This document shows, piece after piece, positions 51,192 through 61,534 of a stretch of 64,000 bases of DNA. Both the position numbers and the translations under genes were made by a program. The notes under the pieces are model-generated. The model was not told the origin of the DNA. It did not search any database and worked only from the letters and a program-made list of their open reading frames with translations. How positions within the stretch are numbered: the stretch's first letter is position 1; each line of letters starts with the position of its first letter. The stretch is from Mongoliitalea daihaiensis (GTDB taxonomy: Bacteria > Bacteroidota > Bacteroidia > Cytophagales > Cyclobacteriaceae), in the NCBI RefSeq assembly GCF_021596945.1, contig NZ_CP063779.1, forward strand, positions 3,570,001-3,634,000, written 5' to 3'.

Positions 51192-53945
51192 ATGAAACGC
51201 CGGCTTACCGTTGTCATTATTTTCTTTGTTTTTTTTCACTCAGGCTTTTCTCAGTCCTTCGAAATAAAAGGAATCGTCAAAGACGAACGGACCAACGATG
51301 TGATGCCATTTGTAAATGTACTTTTGCTGGCTGCATCTGATTCTTCGCAGGTAAGTGGGACAGTAACAGACATAGATGGAGGTTTCGAACTTTCTAGTGT
51401 TAAAAGAGGCAGTTACTTGTTAAGGGTTCAATTTATTGGTTACAAAGAACTGATCAAGGTAATTGAGTTCTCTGAACAATTGAATTTAGGAAATCTTTAC
51501 ATTCGGGAAGAAGCACAGGATTTAAATGAAGTGGTTGTTCAGGCTAGACGATCCACGGCAACTCAAAAAGGTGACACAACTCTTTTTAACGCAGATGCTT
51601 TTAAAACCATGAAGGACGCATCAGCCCAAGCACTGATCGAAAAACTCCCTGGAGTTAGTTCTGATGGTGGAGCTTTGCAGGCACAAGGTGAAAATATAGC
51701 CCAGATTCTGATTGATGGTAAGCCTTTTTTCGGAAATGATGTAACTGCTGCTTTACAAAATATTCCTGCTGAAATGATTCAAAGCATTGAAATTTTTGAT
51801 CAATTATCTGAAAAAGCTCAGTTAAGTGGATTTGATGACGGGGAGCGTCAAAAAACCATCAATATCATCACAAAACCAGATCGCAGAAAAGGGCAATTTG
51901 GTAAAACCACCGCAGGTTATGGATCGGAAAATCGGTACCTTGGTGCTGCATCGATCAATATTTTTGATGAGGATACGAGGCTTACCATCACTGGACTCAG
52001 CAATAATGTCAACATACTCAATTATTCAGCTGATCCAAACGCACAAACGAACGTAAGTCCGCAAGAAGGAGTAATTACGACCAATCTTATCGGGGCTAAT
52101 TATACAGACACCTGGGGAGAAAAAATCAAAGTAACAGGAAGTTACACGTTTACGCGAACAGAAAACTTAGGCATTGAAAACAGGGTTCGTGAATTTATTA
52201 CCTCCAATGAGGAAAATCAGTTTTACCAAGAAAATAGCAGGGATGTCCGAATCAATAATCGGCATCAGGCTAATCTTCGCTTAGAATATCAAATCGATGA
52301 AAAAAACAGGATTTTATATATTCCGCGTTTTTCCGCCCGCTTTGAAAATGAAGTTTCTGGATTTGAAGGCCAAACGACGCAAGGCGAAGACTTGATCAAT
52401 GCTGTAGAAAACTCTCGATTGGGTGAATACGGGGATTTTGACTTATTTAACCGCTTTTATTACAGCCATAAATTTGATAAACCAGGGAGAACATTCACTA
52501 CCCGATTGAATTTTAGTACCAATTGGAATAAGGACGAATCCACTAGGCAAGCTGTTAATACGTTCTTCAACGAATCAGGGGCTGAGGAAGAAATCCTTGA
52601 TCAATTGACCACAAGGGATCGCAGAGGAGGATCTTGGAATGTTCGTCTTTCATATACCGAACCTGTGGGAGAAAATGGGCAAATGGAGTTTGAATACTCT
52701 ATTGGAAACCGGAACGATCGCTCTGATCAGCTTTTGTTTAATGTAATCTCAGAATTAGCACCCAATAATCAGCTACAATTGGATACAGCATTGAGCAATA
52801 CTTTTGAGAATTCTTTTTTAAGGAATCAGTTTGAATGGGGATATCAGTACAAAAAAGATAATTTCAGGGTTCAGGCTGAACTTGAATATCAAGATGCTCG
52901 CTTGGATAACAATCAATTTTTCCCTACTCCTGAGGTATTGAATCGTGTTTTTACTAATTTTTTACCTACTGTGCGTATGGAGTACAAACTGACCCCGAGA
53001 ACCAATATTCAGTTGGACTACGATACTTACACTAACGAACCCAATGTAGGGCAGCTGCAAGCAGCTATCAATAATAATAATCCCCTGCAATTGCGCACAG
53101 GAAACCCTAATCTCGATCAGGCATTTACCAATCAATTTAGACTTCGGTTTAGAAGCAATAATCCAGATAAGGATCAAAACTGGTTTTTGTTTGCTCAATC
53201 AAGAATGACCAATAACTTCATTTCCAACAGTACTTTTATTGCCGATAGTCCGATTGATATTGGCAATGGAATCATACTGCAACAAGGTGCACAGTTGAAC
53301 CGACCAATAAATTTAGATGGATTTAGGGAGTTTCGTTCGTGGTTTAGTTACGGGATGCCGTTGGGTTTTATAAAATCAAACCTCAGCTTAAATACCGGCT
53401 TAGGAATCACTCAACGCCCTGGTCAGGTGAATGATGAAATAGGCTTCAATAATTCCAACCGATACAGTGCAGGGTTCAATATCAGTAGCAACATCAGTGA
53501 AAATATTGACTTTAATTTATGGTCAAGGTCTTCCTATAATCAGGTTAACAACACCCTTAACCCACGATTAAGTAATGATTTTTTTCAGCAACGCTTCCGT
53601 GTCAATTTCAATTGGATCATCTGGAAAGGAATTATCTACCGAATGGATGTCAATCATCAAATAAATAATGGTTTAGCAGATGGCTTCGACGCAACCTTCA
53701 CATTGGTCAATATGAGTTTGGGCAAAAAACTCTTTAAAAATGAGCGGGGAGAAATCAGCATCATGGTATACGATTTACTCGGACAGAATGCAAATGTTAG
53801 AAGAAGGATTACGGAAACGTATATTGAGGATTTCCAATCTAATGTACTCCAACGGTACGCAATGCTAACTTTTACATATAATCTGAGAAGATTTAGCAAG
53901 GGATTGCAAGAAAAAGAAGTACAAGAAATGTTCTCAGGTAATTAA
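51192..53945 (+). CDS. TonB-dependent-receptor-like outer-membrane beta-barrel protein
   Basis: A 917-residue protein. A signal ends at FFHSGFSQS; residues ~23-105 are a CarboxypepD_reg domain (IKGIVKDERTNDVMPFVNV, DIDGGFELSSVKRGSYLLRV); a plug follows (FNADAFKTMKDASAQALIEK and GVSSDGGALQAQGENIAQIL with DGKPFFGND), and the rest is a barrel of the outer-membrane beta-barrel family (e.g. RTGNPNLDQAF). No TonB box is obvious. No SusD partner is next door, so its cargo is probably not a typical glycan. Monocistronic. Confidence 0.92.
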   Translation: MKRRLTVVIIFFVFFHSGFSQSFEIKGIVKDERTNDVMPFVNVLLLAASDSSQVSGTVTDIDGGFELSSVKRGSYLLRVQFIGYKELIKVIEFSEQLNLGNLYIREEAQDLNEVVVQARRSTATQKGDTTLFNADAFKTMKDASAQALIEKLPGVSSDGGALQAQGENIAQILIDGKPFFGNDVTAALQNIPAEMIQSIEIFDQLSEKAQLSGFDDGERQKTINIITKPDRRKGQFGKTTAGYGSENRYLGAASINIFDEDTRLTITGLSNNVNILNYSADPNAQTNVSPQEGVITTNLIGANYTDTWGEKIKVTGSYTFTRTENLGIENRVREFITSNEENQFYQENSRDVRINNRHQANLRLEYQIDEKNRILYIPRFSARFENEVSGFEGQTTQGEDLINAVENSRLGEYGDFDLFNRFYYSHKFDKPGRTFTTRLNFSTNWNKDESTRQAVNTFFNESGAEEEILDQLTTRDRRGGSWNVRLSYTEPVGENGQMEFEYSIGNRNDRSDQLLFNVISELAPNNQLQLDTALSNTFENSFLRNQFEWGYQYKKDNFRVQAELEYQDARLDNNQFFPTPEVLNRVFTNFLPTVRMEYKLTPRTNIQLDYDTYTNEPNVGQLQAAINNNNPLQLRTGNPNLDQAFTNQFRLRFRSNNPDKDQNWFLFAQSRMTNNFISNSTFIADSPIDIGNGIILQQGAQLNRPINLDGFREFRSWFSYGMPLGFIKSNLSLNTGLGITQRPGQVNDEIGFNNSNRYSAGFNISSNISENIDFNLWSRSSYNQVNNTLNPRLSNDFFQQRFRVNFNWIIWKGIIYRMDVNHQINNGLADGFDATFTLVNMSLGKKLFKNERGEISIMVYDLLGQNANVRRRITETYIEDFQSNVLQRYAMLTFTYNLRRFSKGLQEKEVQEMFSGN

Positions 53946-54015
53946 ATTATTAATCCAATCTTCAAAAATCTACTTATAAACAAGTTTTTTTTGTTTTCAA
54001 GTTGCAGAGATGACT

Positions 54016-54048
54016 CTTGTCTAGACAAGTATTTTTTTTTTATATTTG
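54016..54048 (+). promoter_or_regulatory. Candidate promoter with an overlapping perfect palindrome
   Basis: TATATTTG at 54041-54048 is a strong TAnnTTTG -7 box, and TTG at 54017-54019 lies 21 bp upstream. That -33 element sits inside a perfect 14-bp palindrome CTTGTCTAGACAAG (54016-54029), a plausible operator. The histidine kinase ATG is at 54066. Confidence 0.6.
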
Positions 54049-54065
54049 ACGAAACTTAATTATCA

Positions 54066-55997
54066 ATGCGCTTTCATTGGATTTTTATTTTGCTTGTATA
54101 CTTTATTAGTTCTTTTGTAACTTTTACTGGTACTTTTAACAATGCTTATGGTCAGGAAAACAATGTTTATGGTCAGGAGCATTCTAAGGCAGCTGATAGT
54201 CTGTATCAACAACTGAATCAAACTACTGATCAAAAGAGTCGACTAGAAATACTATCAGCATTTGTTCGAGAAATTCATTATTCGGATAGCGCACAAGGAT
54301 ATTACTTGGAAGCCATAGAATTAGCCAAAAACCTCAATAATCCAACGCTGCTCGCACAAAATCTTACAAGGTTAGGTGTGTATTATAGAAACAACAATCT
54401 ACAAGATCTAGCTATATTAAATTATGAAGAAGCATTAAAGGTCAGTCAGAAGGCTAATGATCTTTTGCAAATGGGACATGCATTAAATAGTATAGGCCAG
54501 ATTTATTATTACCAAGATTTGTTTGAGGAGGCCTTGAAGTATTACGAGCAGTCAGGTGAATATTTTCAACAAATCAATGATTTGGATGGCACAGCCTATA
54601 ATCTTACGGGCAAAAGCTTGGTTTTAGGGAGTTTAGGAAGATATCTTGAAGCATTGGAAGCTATAGATGATGCCATTTCTATTCGAAGTAAAAGAGGAAA
54701 CGGACGTCAATTAATCGTTTCAAGATTCAATAAGGCACAGCTTTTATTGGATATGGGAGATTATCAATCGGCACGAAAGGATATTATTGCCTTATATGAA
54801 TATGGGAAACAAAATGACTTGGTCAGGGCTTTACAAGCTTTGGAAAAACTTGCGGAAATCGAATTAAAAACGACTAATTTTTCGAGTGTTAAAAGAATTG
54901 TAGACGAAGCAATTGAACTAAATCAAGAAAAGCCAAATCGAGAATCTATTATTGCGATCCTTATAACAGGTATAGAGGTAGCAAGGATTGAAAATAACCT
55001 AGAAAGATTAAGCTATCTACAAAATCTGCTAGCTAATGAAAAAGAGCTTTTGAATACGCAAAAGACCCGAGAGTATTTAGCCAAATTAACTATTCAACGT
55101 CAAAAGCTTGAGATTGATCAATTGAATCGAGAGAATGAATTGATTTTAAAAGCTGAAAAATTCCAGAATTATATCTTTATTTTATTCTTAGCAATATCAA
55201 TTATTCTATTCATAATAGTTATTATATACAAACGCTATTTGAATTACCATAGGGAATTGAATCAAAAGCTTAAAATCCAGAAAATTAAAATGGAAGTTCA
55301 GGCCGAAGAACTTTTCAAAACGAATCGCATCAAAGATAAGATCTTAAGTATTCTGGCGCATGATTTACGGGGACCTTTGCATTCTTTACAAGGAATGTTG
55401 GACTTAGTGAATATTAAGTCTTTGACTCAGGAAGAGTTTCAAGAATATGCGCCTAAAATTTCTCTGGATTTGGGAAATAATGTGTTACTCTTGGAAAACC
55501 TTCTCTTGTGGTCAAAAAATCAACTGAAAGGAACTAAAAGCGAAAAATCTACTTTTGACATTTATCAATTGATAGAGAAAAATTTTGAGATTATACGATC
55601 TTCCAATAATTACAAGGGGCAGGAATTGATTAATTCGATCAGGCCTCAAACAACCCTGCTTGCAGATAAAAATACCATAGAAATAGTTCTTCGCAATCTC
55701 TTGAACAATGCTATTAAGTTTACAAAATCAGAAGATCAAGTTTCTGTGAATTTCAGAGATTTTGATGGGTATTATTGGATTTGTGTGGAAGACCAAGGAA
55801 TTGGAATGACGGATGAAACTAAAAATAAGCTTTTCAAGAATGATTTTTTCACCACTTTGGGTACCAACCAAGAAGGAGGGACAGGGTTAGGTTTAATGAT
55901 TTCAAGAGAATTGATAGAACGCAATAAGGGCAAAATTTGGGTAGAAAGCGAAGAAGGTAAAGGCTCTAAATTTATTTTTACAATCCCTAAAAATTAA
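54066..55997 (+). CDS. TPR sensor histidine kinase
   Basis: A 643-residue protein. A signal/leader helix is followed by a duplicated word (NAYGQENNVYGQEH, residues ~28-41), then TPR repeats over about 45-330, a coiled coil, one membrane helix (YIFILFLAISIILFIIVII, ~372-390), and the kinase: ILAHDLRGPLHSLQGM with H432, the N box LRNLLNNAIKFT, VEDQGIGM and GGTGLGLMI. TPRs would face the periplasm. It has no receiver domain and no response regulator beside it. A 14-bp palindrome overlaps its promoter. Confidence 0.92.
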   Translation: MRFHWIFILLVYFISSFVTFTGTFNNAYGQENNVYGQEHSKAADSLYQQLNQTTDQKSRLEILSAFVREIHYSDSAQGYYLEAIELAKNLNNPTLLAQNLTRLGVYYRNNNLQDLAILNYEEALKVSQKANDLLQMGHALNSIGQIYYYQDLFEEALKYYEQSGEYFQQINDLDGTAYNLTGKSLVLGSLGRYLEALEAIDDAISIRSKRGNGRQLIVSRFNKAQLLLDMGDYQSARKDIIALYEYGKQNDLVRALQALEKLAEIELKTTNFSSVKRIVDEAIELNQEKPNRESIIAILITGIEVARIENNLERLSYLQNLLANEKELLNTQKTREYLAKLTIQRQKLEIDQLNRENELILKAEKFQNYIFILFLAISIILFIIVIIYKRYLNYHRELNQKLKIQKIKMEVQAEELFKTNRIKDKILSILAHDLRGPLHSLQGMLDLVNIKSLTQEEFQEYAPKISLDLGNNVLLLENLLLWSKNQLKGTKSEKSTFDIYQLIEKNFEIIRSSNNYKGQELINSIRPQTTLLADKNTIEIVLRNLLNNAIKFTKSEDQVSVNFRDFDGYYWICVEDQGIGMTDETKNKLFKNDFFTTLGTNQEGGTGLGLMISRELIERNKGKIWVESEEGKGSKFIFTIPKN

Positions 55998-56023
55998 TCA
56001 TGTTTTGATTGCATCCAATGGGA

Positions 56024-57475
56024 TTAATTTGCTCTCCAAAAATAGGGCGTAAATAAAACCAAAATAGTAAACAGCTCTAATCTTCCAAGAAGCATCAGAA
56101 AAGATAAAAAGATTTTAGCTACTGGATCAAAAAAAGCAAAATTATCGGTGGGTCCAACCATGCCAATAGCAGGACCTACATTGCCCAAACAGGTGGCTAC
56201 AGCGCCAAAAGAAGTTACCAAGTCATAACCCAAAATGGAGATTACTATGGAGCCAAAAACAAAAATCATCAAATAAATCAGTAAAAAAGTCATGATGTGG
56301 GTGATGATCTTACCTGTCACACGGTCTCCATTGATTTTTAAAGGTATTACAGCTCTCGGATGTACGATCCTCTTGAATTCTAGGTAAGAGTTTTTAAAGA
56401 ACGTTAAATGCCTTACAAATTTGATGCCTCCTGATGTGGAGCCGGCTGAGGCACCTAAAAATAATAACATGAAAAAAACCAAAGTAACTCCTGAATGATA
56501 ACTTGTATAATCATCTGTAATATAACCTGTTGTTGTAACGAGAGATACTACTTGAAATAGGGAGTCTCGGAATGATTGCTCGATGGATTGCTGGCCATAA
56601 AAATAAATAGGTACGGCCAGCAATACCGATAAAATTATTAGCGTAAACATATACGCTTTAAATTCATCGGATTTCCAAACCTTGCTCCATTTTCCTCTCA
56701 GTCCAAAATACGTGATGGTAAAGTTCGTTCCTGCGAGAAACATAAAAACTATTGCCGTATACTGAATAAGCGGATTAGTATAATAAGCCATTGAATCATT
56801 TTTGGTGGAAAAGCCACCCGTTGCCATCGTCGTCAATCCATGATTAAACGCATCAAAAAATGTCATTCCTTCGATAAAGTACAACACAATGACTGTTACC
56901 GTTAAGCCTACATAAATTAACCAAAGACGTTTGGCCGTTTCACGAATCCGAGGATGCAACTTATCCGATGTAGGACCAGGTGATTCTGCTACAAAAAGCT
57001 CAATGCCACCAATTCCCAATAATGGGAAAATTGCAACAGTTAATACGATAATCCCCAATCCACCGATCCATTGAGTCATGGACCTCCAAAAAAGGATTCC
57101 TTCGGGAATAGATTCAATATCTGTTAAGGTTGTAGCACCTGTGGTGGTTAGTCCAGAAATCGTTTCAAACACTGCATCTGTCCAAGATAAGGGCTGATCC
57201 ATCATCAAGTAGGGAATCATACCAAAAATTGACATGAATATCCAACTTAAACTCACAATCAGATAACCTTCTCGTTTTCGTATATTTTGATCTTGCTTGG
57301 AAAAAGAAAAGAATAATATTCCTCCAACGGTCAATGATGCTAGTGCTGCTGATATCAGGGCTTGTTGATCTCCTGAATTATAAAAAAAAGAAAAGCCAAT
57401 TCCAGGTAGCATGAGTACAGCTAGCAGCATTAATAAGCCCCCCATTATTTTGGCAATTTCCTTGTAATGAATCAT
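56024..57475 (-). CDS. trkH: Trk potassium uptake membrane subunit
   Basis: A 483-residue protein with the four pore-loop segments of TrkH/KtrB, e.g. ISGLTTTGATTLTDIES, TTMATGGFSTKNDSM, VSLVTTTGYITDDY and GAVATCLGNVGPAIG. GLGIIVLTVAIFPLLGIGG is the conserved inner helix. With TrkA (1 bp upstream in the operon) it imports potassium, with gating by NAD(H) or ATP bound to TrkA. The order trkA-trkH on the minus strand is common. Confidence 0.95.
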   Translation of the reverse strand: MIHYKEIAKIMGGLLMLLAVLMLPGIGFSFFYNSGDQQALISAALASLTVGGILFFSFSKQDQNIRKREGYLIVSLSWIFMSIFGMIPYLMMDQPLSWTDAVFETISGLTTTGATTLTDIESIPEGILFWRSMTQWIGGLGIIVLTVAIFPLLGIGGIELFVAESPGPTSDKLHPRIRETAKRLWLIYVGLTVTVIVLYFIEGMTFFDAFNHGLTTMATGGFSTKNDSMAYYTNPLIQYTAIVFMFLAGTNFTITYFGLRGKWSKVWKSDEFKAYMFTLIILSVLLAVPIYFYGQQSIEQSFRDSLFQVVSLVTTTGYITDDYTSYHSGVTLVFFMLLFLGASAGSTSGGIKFVRHLTFFKNSYLEFKRIVHPRAVIPLKINGDRVTGKIITHIMTFLLIYLMIFVFGSIVISILGYDLVTSFGAVATCLGNVGPAIGMVGPTDNFAFFDPVAKIFLSFLMLLGRLELFTILVLFTPYFWRAN

Positions 57476-57476
57476 A

Positions 57477-58823
57477 TCAATGAAACAGTTTTTCTAAAGC
57501 ATATTTTGCCTCTGGCAAGGTTAGAATGATAACCTGATCATGCAACTTTAACTCAAAATTACCATCTGGAATAAACACATCCTCCCCTCTAATCACACCT
57601 GCTACAATAGCGGAAGTGGGGAAATGTAGTTCCTTGAGCGGATATTTGGTAACCCGATTACTTTTGGTGATTTCATATTGAATGATCTCGGCATCTACGC
57701 CATAAATACCAGAAATGGATTCAATTTTTCCTTTTCTTAGGTAACGCGTAATTTCATTGGCAGCTACCAATTTTTTATTGATCAAGGAATCTACTCCGAT
57801 ACTATGTGAGATATGAATGTATTCCCGAGTATCTACGTGTGCAATGGTCTTGTAGACACCATGGTTTTTGGCAGATAGAGAGGTAATGATATTGGTTTCC
57901 GAGGATTCGGTTAAGGATATAAATGCATCCATTTCCTCCAATCCTTCTTCTATCAATAACTCAATATTTTTATAATCTCCATGAATAACCAAGGTATCAT
58001 TGAGTCGCTCAGCAAGCCATTTACAACGTTCTTTTTCTTTGTGAACTAAAGTGACTCGGTAATCTTTTTCTAGCTTAAGAGCGGTAGTGTATGCCATGTC
58101 TTCCCCACCAATGATCATTACTCTTGAAATACTGATTTTTTGTTGCCCTACCAATTCAATAATGGATGATACGGCCCTTTTATGGGAAATGAAAAAAACA
58201 TGGTCATTGTTTCTGATAAAGGTATTGCCACGTGGGATAATGGTCAGTTGGTCTCGAACAATCGCAATAATCTTGATATCCTCAAATAAAGGATTGTGTC
58301 TCATTTCAGAGATTTGCTTATTCACCAAGCTACAACTCTGATCCAAAGGAATGCCTACCACATTCAATTTACCTCCTTCAAACTCAAATACCTCCGTAAA
58401 CGTAGAGTTTTTCATCATGCGGAAGATTTCCCCACTACATAATACCGTTGGGGAAATTAGGTTATCTATTCCTAAATTTTTGAAATAAATTTCATGCTCA
58501 GGGTTTAAGTACTCATGGTTTCTAACCCTAGCAATAACACGCTTGGCTCCTAATTGCTTGGCTAAAGTGGCGGCAATAATATTGGTCTTTTCAGAAGTAG
58601 TTACTGCCATAAACATACTGGCATTTCGTACATCTGCATTCTTGAGCACATCAAAAGAAGTGACATCGCCCAAGACTGATAAAACATCTAAATGAGCAGA
58701 AGCGTTATCCAATACGTCTTTGTCCTGATCAATGAGGATAATATTTTTGTTTTCGAAGCTTAATTGTTGGGCTAAATGATATCCCATATCTCCTGCTCCT
58801 GCTATAACGATGTTCATCCCCAT
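57477..58823 (-). CDS. trkA: Trk potassium uptake regulatory subunit
   Basis: A 448-residue cytoplasmic protein of two RCK_N/RCK_C tandem units. The first Rossmann motif is IVIAGAGDMGYHLAQQL, and the second unit starts SRVMIIGGEDMAYTTALKL, in which the glycine motif is partly lost (G-G-E-D-M), as often in half two. RCK_C segments follow each (e.g. FEFEGGKLNVVGIPL). It gates TrkH. The start MGMNIVIAG could also be Met3. Confidence 0.95.
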   Translation of the reverse strand: MGMNIVIAGAGDMGYHLAQQLSFENKNIILIDQDKDVLDNASAHLDVLSVLGDVTSFDVLKNADVRNASMFMAVTTSEKTNIIAATLAKQLGAKRVIARVRNHEYLNPEHEIYFKNLGIDNLISPTVLCSGEIFRMMKNSTFTEVFEFEGGKLNVVGIPLDQSCSLVNKQISEMRHNPLFEDIKIIAIVRDQLTIIPRGNTFIRNNDHVFFISHKRAVSSIIELVGQQKISISRVMIIGGEDMAYTTALKLEKDYRVTLVHKEKERCKWLAERLNDTLVIHGDYKNIELLIEEGLEEMDAFISLTESSETNIITSLSAKNHGVYKTIAHVDTREYIHISHSIGVDSLINKKLVAANEITRYLRKGKIESISGIYGVDAEIIQYEITKSNRVTKYPLKELHFPTSAIVAGVIRGEDVFIPDGNFELKLHDQVIILTLPEAKYALEKLFH

Positions 58824-58936
58824 TGACGTAATACTCTGAAATTCAATTTTATAAAAATAATTCTGAGATTGATGCCCGAAAGGTAGAAGGATTTCTACTA
58901 ATCTCCCAAAAAATGTCTTAAAATCGATTCATGATT

Positions 58937-59611
58937 CTACTTACAAAAGCTTTCAAGGTATTTATCTGCTTCTTTCCTCCCAAGGGAAGAGGCTAATACC
59001 CAGTCTGCACATGCGTTGGAACGTTGATTTGTTTTATAATGACAAAAGCCTCGATTGGTCAAAACATCGGCATTTTTAGGGTTGAGTTTGAGGGCATAAT
59101 CATAATTGGGGATGGCTTTGGCATGTTGATTGGCTTTGAGGTAGCAATTGCCTCTATTAAAATGATATGCCCACACCAATGGATAATCCTCCCCATTGAT
59201 TTTACTGTATGCAATAGCTTCCGAGTACGCATTGATGGCCTCTTGAAGCCGTCCATTCTTTTGAAGAATATTGCCCAAGTAATAGGCCAATTCATCATTT
59301 TCCTCAAAAATGGTCAACCCTTTCCGAAGTACGGCCACTGTTTGGTCTGTTTTGGCTGGTAATTGACTGCCTGCTTTATACAAATTAAGGTATGCAAAAA
59401 GAAAGGATGGGTCTGAATCTATGACTTTTTCAAGTAATCGAAATGCAGATTCATAATTGCCCTTATTCATCATATCAATGGCAGTATTGGATATGACGAT
59501 GGAATTATCCCGCTCTTCTGCATCAATTTCAAAATATTGCTGAGCATTTGCTCCAACATTTATCAGGATTGAAAGCCATAAGCAATAAAAAACCTTACTC
59601 AACTGATTCAT
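58937..59611 (-). CDS. Secreted TPR-repeat protein
   Basis: About 224 residues from the ATG at 59611, which gives a signal peptide (MNQLSKVFYCLWLSILINVGANAQ); the frame is open to 59692 but the longer start overlaps the dipeptidase gene and hides the signal. TPR units cover the mature part (NKGNYESAFRLLEKVIDSDP, KNGRLQEAINAYSEAIAYSK, KANQHAKAIPNYDYALKLNP). It likely binds partners in the periplasm. Function unknown. Confidence 0.85.
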   Translation of the reverse strand: MNQLSKVFYCLWLSILINVGANAQQYFEIDAEERDNSIVISNTAIDMMNKGNYESAFRLLEKVIDSDPSFLFAYLNLYKAGSQLPAKTDQTVAVLRKGLTIFEENDELAYYLGNILQKNGRLQEAINAYSEAIAYSKINGEDYPLVWAYHFNRGNCYLKANQHAKAIPNYDYALKLNPKNADVLTNRGFCHYKTNQRSNACADWVLASSLGRKEADKYLESFCK

Positions 59612-59636
59612 ATTATTCTTTTCATGGACAATTGTA

Positions 59637-61337
59637 TCAAAGTCGGCTGAGAACAAAGTTTTTTCCATTGTGATAAAAAATATGATCCCCAACCATTTTC
59701 GAAGTTAAGGATTTAGGTAAAGAAATTCCAAATCTTTTTGCTGAACTCTTAAAGTCTTTCTCAAATCTTTTTTTCAAAAAATCAATTCGTGTACAATCGG
59801 TACCATACCGAATACTATCAATCAATCCATCAAAATCTGACCCAATACAAAGTGTCTGCAAGAGCATTTTCTCCACACCTGCTAATCCATCCCACTGTTG
59901 GGCCAAGCGTGTGGCGTGCAATACATTTGCCATAAAATGTAAGAATTGAGTGTAGTGACCCGCTGAACCTTTTCCCCCGATTATTGGATGTAAATTATGA
60001 TAATTTAAGCAATCATCAAACCAAGAATCCGCTCTTTGGGCCTGTAAACCTAATCTTGAAAATTCATCTAATGAAAAGAATTCTGTATCTGTAAGCAATT
60101 TGTAAGAATGACCCTTGTGCGTAAACTCTTTTACATAGGGCAACGCTTGATTATGGTTGTGCAAACCAAATAAACTTACATAACCCAATATCCTAGCATC
60201 CAAAGAAATTCCTAGCAGTCCACTGGAATCGTAAATTTGTTTAACATCCTCATCATACAAGTTGATACTCGAACAATTAAATCCAACCGTTCCGAAGAGA
60301 TTATTCTTTGCAGCGATTGGCTTCGCTAAGGTAACTTGCATGTGTTCTATATCTTCCACAGCATTTGCAACTTTAACTTTGGAACGAACCAGCTGAGCGT
60401 CAATGATGTGATTTTGATATGAATTAGAAGATCCTTCAAATGGGATACCTGCCAACCCCGCATGCGTACAAAGAATGGGTGAATCCATCGAATTACTATC
60501 GCGATGCGCATACAAATCCTTACGAGCTTGAACACTTAAATGCTTGATATCGGTACAAATTGAATGGTGTTCCAAAAGGTGAATCGCACGAATTCCCAGT
60601 GGTCTAAAACCGTTGCCAGTAGGCCTTAAAGGAACATCATCTAAACCCATGGCACGCATGCCATCCATCGCATAAGCCTGATTAGCAAACAATTGATTTT
60701 CGTTATCAATATGTGTGATGGTAGAAGACACTATCTTGGCACCTTGGGATTGAATCATTTGAATAGATGAACCTATATCAGCTAAAATACTGGAAGATTC
60801 TGTTAACGAGGTATTACTTCGTAAGCAATGCAATCCTTCCACTGCGAAGACAAGATTCAGTGTCTCTGGGGAGGTATCAAAGCTATCTTTAGTACTTAGA
60901 AAGTTAACTTTACCAGCAGTATTTGGCTCTTTAAGTAACTTCAAATCTTCCAAAAGAATTTTAAAATGATTATCTGTTGAAATCAATGATTCCAATCGTT
61001 TGCCGGAAAGAATCTTACCAAACCATACCCTATCGATGATATTTCTGAATTCAGGATGTTCATACAAAGCCTTCAATAAATCTTTATCCGGTGAGTACAA
61101 AGACATCAAGCATAGATCGTACTTACTTTGTATCAATTGGGTCAATGAGGACTGTGAACGAAGCGTTCCCTCAATAAAGTTCTTGAGAAAAAACAAGGTA
61201 ACTTTCCCCCTAAACCCAGAAAAATTAGAAGAATAATCTCTGGTGCTTAAGGTGTCCCAAGCTGAAACATCTTTAGTATTACTTGCAAAATGGTGCTTTA
61301 GGGTGGCGTGTAAATGAGAGTCAAAAAACTTTTCCAT
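59637..61337 (-). CDS. Membrane-dipeptidase-like metallohydrolase (M19 type)
   Basis: A 566-residue protein. It starts MEKFFDSHLHATLKHHF with the first metal H-x-H (HLH), has VFAVEGLHCLRS (the E ligand region), THIDNENQLFAN and a CIGSDFDG motif near the C-terminus with D as last ligand, in the order of M19 renal-dipeptidase-type enzymes. It is longer than the usual ~400 residues. No signal is present, so it would act in the cytoplasm. Upstream of the TPR gene. Confidence 0.8.
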   Translation of the reverse strand: MEKFFDSHLHATLKHHFASNTKDVSAWDTLSTRDYSSNFSGFRGKVTLFFLKNFIEGTLRSQSSLTQLIQSKYDLCLMSLYSPDKDLLKALYEHPEFRNIIDRVWFGKILSGKRLESLISTDNHFKILLEDLKLLKEPNTAGKVNFLSTKDSFDTSPETLNLVFAVEGLHCLRSNTSLTESSSILADIGSSIQMIQSQGAKIVSSTITHIDNENQLFANQAYAMDGMRAMGLDDVPLRPTGNGFRPLGIRAIHLLEHHSICTDIKHLSVQARKDLYAHRDSNSMDSPILCTHAGLAGIPFEGSSNSYQNHIIDAQLVRSKVKVANAVEDIEHMQVTLAKPIAAKNNLFGTVGFNCSSINLYDEDVKQIYDSSGLLGISLDARILGYVSLFGLHNHNQALPYVKEFTHKGHSYKLLTDTEFFSLDEFSRLGLQAQRADSWFDDCLNYHNLHPIIGGKGSAGHYTQFLHFMANVLHATRLAQQWDGLAGVEKMLLQTLCIGSDFDGLIDSIRYGTDCTRIDFLKKRFEKDFKSSAKRFGISLPKSLTSKMVGDHIFYHNGKNFVLSRL

Positions 61338-61534
61338 CGTTTAAAGATTTAATGACCTTTAATTTAATGATTTACAAGCAAAATAAAAATTTCCTCTCTT
61401 TGCTAAACTTGAAATAGTCAAAGAAAACGCATAGCGCATACCGGATACCCTGATGAGGTAATATTAAGTATATTACACTCCTCGAAAAAAATAAACCGTC
61501 AAAAACCTGTACAAATTGGCACACGAAGGTGACG
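61338..61534. other. Intergenic region, nothing recognised
   Basis: The space between the dipeptidase start and the rmuC end is AT-rich. A minus-strand open frame (61372-61623) reaches into rmuC and has no family features; it is rejected. Confidence 0.5.
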
